This document shows, in pieces, positions 6,597 to 10,341 of a DNA stretch of 10,341 nt. The DNA lies in assembly GCA_046706145.1 (NCBI GenBank), contig JBJKPP010000007.1:1-10341 (forward strand). Reading direction: 5' to 3'. Each line of letters opens with the position of its first letter. Within the stretch, counting starts at the first letter, position 1. The notes beneath the pieces were generated by a model, which worked only from the letters and a program-made list of their open reading frames with translations, did no database searches and was not told where the DNA came from. This stretch comes from JBJKPP01 sp046706145 (GTDB lineage Bacteria; Bacteroidota; Ignavibacteria; Ignavibacteriales; Ignavibacteriaceae). The position numbers and the translations under genes were made by a program.

Positions 6597-6623
6597 AATC
6601 CTTCTCTTTCAAAGAGAAGGATT
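6597..6623. repeat. Left hairpin of the paired element
   Basis: The arms AATCCTTCTCTT (6597-6608) and AAGAGAAGGATT (6612-6623) pair perfectly over 12 bp with a TCA loop. In RNA this would be the most stable structure in the permease gap. No T-run follows, so it is more likely a repeat or mRNA-stabilising hairpin than a terminator. Confidence 0.75.
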
Positions 6624-6712
6624 TGTGGTCAGTAAAAATCATCCATCGTCATTTTTGTCTTTGTATATATCAACGAGAGCATTTCATATATTTTGCTATT
6701 GTTAATCATAAG

Positions 6713-6735
6713 CCTTTCCCTTCAAAAGGGAAAGG
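6713..6735. repeat. Right hairpin of the paired element
   Basis: The arms CCTTTCCCTT (6713-6722) and AAGGGAAAGG (6726-6735) pair perfectly over 10 bp with a CAA loop; a G-T and an A-T pair extend it. It is related to the left hairpin but not identical, as expected for diverged copies of one repeat family. Confidence 0.75.
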
Positions 6736-6799
6736 TTGGATAGAGTTCGTTTTTTAAGATAATAGAATAGAAAGTTTAAGAGATTAAAATTTTTTAAAA

Positions 6800-8104
6800 A
6801 TGAAAAAACCGCAACTTTGGCATTTAATATTTTTATTATCAGTAATTCTTATTCTTGCAAGAATTGTAGTGATATTCCAGTCTTTCTCGCTTATGGTGAA
6901 ATACTTTATTCTATTATTCACCGATTACAATGCTGCTTCGAATTTATTTACATTCAGTCTTTTTGATCAAATATTTTCATCAGTAATATTAGTCATTTTA
7001 CCATTTGCCATATTCTTTGGAAGGAAGTGGAACTTTTCAAAAGTAAGTCTCAGTTTTTCCTGGGTTGTTGTAGTTATTTTGTCTTTTTTCTTCATCTTTG
7101 CGCCCCTGATTGCAAATTGGAATCCTGAATTTCAACAAAACATAGGAATGACAAAATTATTGCCTCCATTTAGGGAAGTTAAATATTTGCTTTTAAAAGC
7201 AAGTTCTTCTGCTGAAAAAATAAATCAAGATCATACAAATAATGCGCTTGATAACTTTCTAACTCAAAGAAATAAAGTGATCAAGAAATCTTATAGCGAA
7301 GAAATGGTTTTTATCGATAGCCTCAAAATAAATAATGATGGTGTCATTATTTATCAAAAAGGTGAGGAAACTAAAATTAATACGAAAGATGTGGTCTTGG
7401 ATAATGGTAAGCCGTTACTTAGGAGCAAAATATTCATTCTTGGTACTGACGAATTCGGCAGAGATATTTTTTCGAGAATTGTTTATGGAACGAGGATTTC
7501 TTTATTTGTTGGAATTGGAGCTGTGATCATTTCCTTTTTGATGGGAATAATATTCGGATTTTTAGCTGGTTATCTGGGTGGTTTTTCTAATATGATTTTG
7601 AGCAGACTGACGGATATGTTTCTCGCTTTCCCAATCCTGTTTTTAATAATTCTTGTTTTGGCATTGTTCGGTAATTCTCTCTGGACAGTAATATTTGTAC
7701 TCGGTTTTACAAGCTGGATGGGGCTATTCAAATTAGTGAGAGGAGAAGTTATTTCTTTGCGGGATAAGGAATTTTTTATTTCTGCAAAAATGTTAGGCCT
7801 ATCAAAAAAAGATTTAATAATAAAAGAAATTTTGCCTTTGATTTTAGCACCTGTTATAGTAAACTTGGTTTTTAATTGCGGTAATGTTATTCTGGCTGAA
7901 TCTGCTTTAAGCTATTTGGGTCTTGGAACCGGAACAAGCTATCCTTCATGGGGAGCTATGATAGAAGCCGGTCAAAGTTATCTTACAAAAGCGTGGTGGA
8001 TGATTTTTTCTCCATCTCTAATACTTTTTTTGACAATCTTTGCTGCAAACAATTTGGGAAAAAATATTAATGAATTTTTTAACCCAAGGTTGGCTAAGAA
8101 ATGA
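6800..8104 (+). CDS. Peptide-type ABC transporter permease, DppC/OppC-like, with N-terminal extension and large loop insertion
   Basis: This 434-residue permease is over 100 residues longer than usual DppC/OppC (about 300). The core is clear: helix 85-103 ending IFAPLIANWNP, LGTDEFGRDIFSRIVYG (214-230), GFLAGYLGG (253-261), the EAA loop at about 327-347 with AKMLGLSKKD, and SALSYLGLGTGTSYPSWG (368-385). Two things are added. Residues 1-80 contain at least two extra hydrophobic segments (8-27, 57-74) before the normal first helix. Residues about 123-210 are inserted between LLPP and LGTDEFGRD, in the loop that should face the receptor side; they are polar and Lys/Asp-rich. The start has no good Shine-Dalgarno sequence. 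The 296-bp gap before it holds the paired-hairpin repeat. Its TGA overlaps the kinase ATG. Confidence 0.93.
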   Translation: MKKPQLWHLIFLLSVILILARIVVIFQSFSLMVKYFILLFTDYNAASNLFTFSLFDQIFSSVILVILPFAIFFGRKWNFSKVSLSFSWVVVVILSFFFIFAPLIANWNPEFQQNIGMTKLLPPFREVKYLLLKASSSAEKINQDHTNNALDNFLTQRNKVIKKSYSEEMVFIDSLKINNDGVIIYQKGEETKINTKDVVLDNGKPLLRSKIFILGTDEFGRDIFSRIVYGTRISLFVGIGAVIISFLMGIIFGFLAGYLGGFSNMILSRLTDMFLAFPILFLIILVLALFGNSLWTVIFVLGFTSWMGLFKLVRGEVISLRDKEFFISAKMLGLSKKDLIIKEILPLILAPVIVNLVFNCGNVILAESALSYLGLGTGTSYPSWGAMIEAGQSYLTKAWWMIFSPSLILFLTIFAANNLGKNINEFFNPRLAKK

Positions 8105-10341
8105 TTAATGAACGATACAGATTAAAAAAGAAATTAGGAAAAGGCAGAAGCAATGTTTATCTGTGTGATGATTTAGACAATCTTAATGCTCAATTTGCTA
8201 TAAAAATCTTATCGAATGATGTGGCACAAGATGAAATAGATTCCTTTAGGAAAGAATTTATTACTCTGAAATACCTAAACCATCCTAACATTATTCGCGC
8301 TTTCGATTTTGAAACAGTTTTGAGAAATACTGAGCACCCTGACGACAAGCAAGAAGCCGAATTTGATCTTAAGACAAATAGCAAATTTTTCACACTGGAA
8401 TTTTTTGAGGGACGGGAGTTTTTATCCTACGAGATTAAGAATGAAGAAGTACTCAGAAAGATAGTTACTCAAATATGCGCTGCTTTATATTATCTTCACC
8501 AATCAAGATACATTTACTACGATTTAAAGCCGGAGAATATTTTAGTCAAAGACGTTAACGGAGAACCAATTGTCAAACTAATCGATTTGGGACTGGCAGA
8601 AAGATCAAATCAGAATACCGAATATGAAATAAAGGGGACCGCCGAATACATAGCTCCGGAACTTCTTAAGAAACAACCTTACGATCACAAGGTTGACCTA
8701 TACTCGCTCGGTATGATTCTTTACCGGGTGGTTTATCAGAAATTTCCTTTCAACACTGAGTATGAATTAGAGATCTACAAATCTCAAGTGGAAGATGAAT
8801 TTATATATGGAACTACAGAATATACCGAAGAATTTATTAGTATTATTAAGAAACTTCTCGAAAAGGACCCTGCAAAGAGATATCAATCGGTTCTTGAATT
8901 ATTGTATGATCTCAACGGTAAAATTGAAAGCAATTTATCTATTTATTGGGATTCTGCCCCGGTATTTTCCGACAGAAAAGATTTTCTCAACATTTTAAAC
9001 AATTACTTCAATGATAAAGACAGTTCCGAGGTTTTCACAATTAAAGGGTTTGAAGGAAGTGGCAAGAGTGCTCTGATGGATGAATTATATTATACTACTA
9101 GAAATGCTATAATAGTTAAGAATGATAGAGCCACCACAGGATACAATTTTCTCAATAGATTTATAAAAAATCTAATTTTTGATAAAGCCGTATTTCCAAA
9201 ATTTGAGCCGAGCGATTTAGCAAAGGTGGATTTGTTTTTGAGTGGGAAATCAAAAGACTCCATGGAAGATTTCAAAACAATAATTTCCAAGGTTGCAAGA
9301 GAATGCAAAGTCGTTTTAATCATAGACGATTTCAATTTATATGATCAACTTGCTTTGGAGTTCTTAAAAGAAATGATTCCAATTATGCAGGTTAGCAAGC
9401 AAAAGATAATTTTGACTGAGAATTCAGATTACGATTATAAGTCCTCAGAGATTTTTAATATGAAGGAATTAAATTTAAATCCATTCACAGAAGATCAATT
9501 GGTTGAATTTTTAAAAGAACGTTTTTCAGATTTTTTCCCGAAAGAAGACCTAAGAAAAGTAATTGCTTTATATTCAGATCTCTTGCCAGGAAACGTAGGG
9601 GAATTCATAAAAGATTTACTTAGGCTTGATGTAATTCATTTCCTTAAAAATGGGGTTGAAATTAACACCTCAGATGAAACTGTAAAAATATTACATAGTT
9701 CCCATGAGGATATATATGAGAACAGATTGAAAGAATTAACTAATGATGAACAAAATGCAGCAAGAGTACTTTCGTTTTTAGATATTAAGATAGATATAGA
9801 ATTATTGGCGCATTTGATTGGCAGATCATTCGATGAGGCCAGCGAGATAGTTAGTAAACTAGGTATAAACAATATACTTTCGCAACGTAGTGATAGTCAG
9901 TTTTTGCAATTCACCTCGGAAGGACTCAAGAGTTATATATACAGAAGTACTCATGATAAGGAAACATTGCATCTTGAAATAGCGAGTAAAATAAAACAAA
10001 GAGGGAAAAAATTTGATAACAGAGAATTGTCGCGTCAATATGAGTTGGCAAAGAAGTTTCAAGAGAGTTATCATGTTTTATTAAATGAATCAAAAGAAGC
10101 TGAAAAACTTTCTGCATTTTCTTATCAGAAAGATTTGCTGCTGCACTTATTAACTTTTCCTTTGAGTGATGAGCAGATATTTGAATTAAAATCAAACTTG
10201 GCCTCAGTTTATTATAAATTGGGAGATTTTGTAAACTCTTTAAAATACATTGATGAAATAATCCAGCTTACTAATGATGAAGATAAAAAACTTGACTTGT
10301 TGATATTAAAAGGAAGTTGTTTAATAGAACTAGGTGAGAAA
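8101..10341 (+). CDS. Ser/Thr protein kinase - STAND/AAA ATPase - TPR multidomain signalling protein (3' end outside window)
   Basis: The frame is open from the ATG to the window end, 747 residues. The kinase domain is about 1-275: glycine loop LGKGRSNVY (12-20), Lys 35 in AIKIL, helix-C Glu 52, catalytic loop YYDLKPEN (139-146), Mg-binding DLG (162-164), GTAEYIAPE (179-187) and DLYSLGMIL (199-207). The usual HRD is YYD, so this is a non-RD kinase with catalytic Asp 141 kept. An AAA_16/STAND-type ATPase follows, opening PVFSDRKDF (287-295), Walker A GFEGSGKS (316-323), Walker B VVLIIDDF (404-411) and NPFTEDQLVEFL (460-471). A winged-helix-like region (about 514-600) precedes helical repeats; YKLGDFVNSLKYIDEIIQL (705-723) reads as a TPR. 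This is the plan of PknK-like proteins, which often carry further GAF, histidine-kinase or DNA-binding domains; those would lie beyond the window. No transmembrane segment is seen. The ATGA overlap with the permease gene couples it to the transporter. Confidence 0.92.
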   Translation, partial: MINERYRLKKKLGKGRSNVYLCDDLDNLNAQFAIKILSNDVAQDEIDSFRKEFITLKYLNHPNIIRAFDFETVLRNTEHPDDKQEAEFDLKTNSKFFTLEFFEGREFLSYEIKNEEVLRKIVTQICAALYYLHQSRYIYYDLKPENILVKDVNGEPIVKLIDLGLAERSNQNTEYEIKGTAEYIAPELLKKQPYDHKVDLYSLGMILYRVVYQKFPFNTEYELEIYKSQVEDEFIYGTTEYTEEFISIIKKLLEKDPAKRYQSVLELLYDLNGKIESNLSIYWDSAPVFSDRKDFLNILNNYFNDKDSSEVFTIKGFEGSGKSALMDELYYTTRNAIIVKNDRATTGYNFLNRFIKNLIFDKAVFPKFEPSDLAKVDLFLSGKSKDSMEDFKTIISKVARECKVVLIIDDFNLYDQLALEFLKEMIPIMQVSKQKIILTENSDYDYKSSEIFNMKELNLNPFTEDQLVEFLKERFSDFFPKEDLRKVIALYSDLLPGNVGEFIKDLLRLDVIHFLKNGVEINTSDETVKILHSSHEDIYENRLKELTNDEQNAARVLSFLDIKIDIELLAHLIGRSFDEASEIVSKLGINNILSQRSDSQFLQFTSEGLKSYIYRSTHDKETLHLEIASKIKQRGKKFDNRELSRQYELAKKFQESYHVLLNESKEAEKLSAFSYQKDLLLHLLTFPLSDEQIFELKSNLASVYYKLGDFVNSLKYIDEIIQLTNDEDKKLDLLILKGSCLIELGEK

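Larger units (their letters stand above)
6584..6748. repeat. 165-bp element: two inverted copies of a hairpin-bearing repeat (REP/BIME-like)
   Basis: The left unit reads GAACTCATCC (6584-6593), then a hairpin (6597-6623). The right unit on the opposite strand reads GAACTCTATCC (6748-6738), then a similar hairpin (6735-6713). So two related units face each other around an 87-89-bp AT-rich centre with no open frame. Both hairpins are pyrimidine-rich on one arm (CCTTCTCTT, CCTTTCCCTT) and have 3-nt loops. This organisation is like bacterial interspersed palindromic elements, or like a very short nonautonomous element with terminal inverted repeats. It splits the transporter operon between the two permease genes. 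Confidence 0.6.

Noticed and set aside
6584..6748. CRISPR array or tRNA-like structure
   Set aside because: There are only two units, they are inverted rather than direct, and no cloverleaf or regular spacer is present.
6736..6763. Promoter for the DppC-type gene (TTGGAT, 16 nt, GATAAT)
   Set aside because: The -10 is fair but the -35 matches only three of six bases, and such matches are frequent in AT-rich DNA. It could still matter if the upstream hairpin terminates transcription.
6504..6799. Small hidden gene in the permease gap
   Set aside because: ATG-started frames there close within about ten codons; the inverted repeats explain most of the structure.
9926..10195. Minus-strand open frame of 89 codons, with others at 9090-9335, 9636-9872 and 9859-10074
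   Set aside because: All lie opposite the kinase-ATPase gene, whose continuous frame carries recognisable motifs on both sides of these regions.

Overview
The window looks like AT-rich chromosomal DNA (roughly one third G+C by eye) from the Bacteroidota/Chlorobiota/Ignavibacteriota branch. The best lineage marker is a 54-residue gene at 1938-2102 that resembles DUF4295, a tiny ribosome-associated protein family (I recall it as bL38) of that branch. It and the KamA-family gene carry strong Shine-Dalgarno sequences (AAGGAG, AGGAGG), which typical Bacteroidota genes lack, so an Ignavibacteria-like member fits better than a classical Bacteroides or Flavobacterium. This assignment is inference.

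Layout. Positions 1-144 hold the 3' end of a methylated-DNA-protein cysteine methyltransferase (+), cut by the window edge. A GC-rich palindrome separates it from a convergent KamA-family radical SAM gene (225-1616, -). About 320 bp of noncoding DNA with a promoter and a terminator-like hairpin follows, then the small bL38-like gene (-). Next are two overlapping peptide-type ABC transporter ATPase genes (2167-2997 and 2990-3814, both -). Only 42 bp away, and divergent, starts a plus-strand operon: substrate-binding lipoprotein (3857-5524), DppB-type permease (5517-6503), a 296-bp gap holding a paired-hairpin repeat, DppC-type permease (6800-8104), and a kinase gene (8101 to beyond 10341) that overlaps the permease stop by ATGA.

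How the parts work together. The five ABC genes make one complete importer of the oligopeptide/dipeptide class: lipoprotein receptor, two permeases, two ATPases. They are split into two divergent transcripts, and a perfect 20-bp palindrome just inside the first ATPase gene is a candidate shared operator. The last gene encodes a Ser/Thr protein kinase fused to a STAND/AAA-type ATPase and TPRs, and is open to the window end. Its stop-start overlap with the permease gene suggests that the transporter and a large signalling protein are made together. This is the most interesting combination here. The transporter is unusual in detail: one ATPase has Gln in place of the H-loop His, both ATPases are short, and the DppC-type permease has extra N-terminal helices and a large extracytoplasmic insertion.
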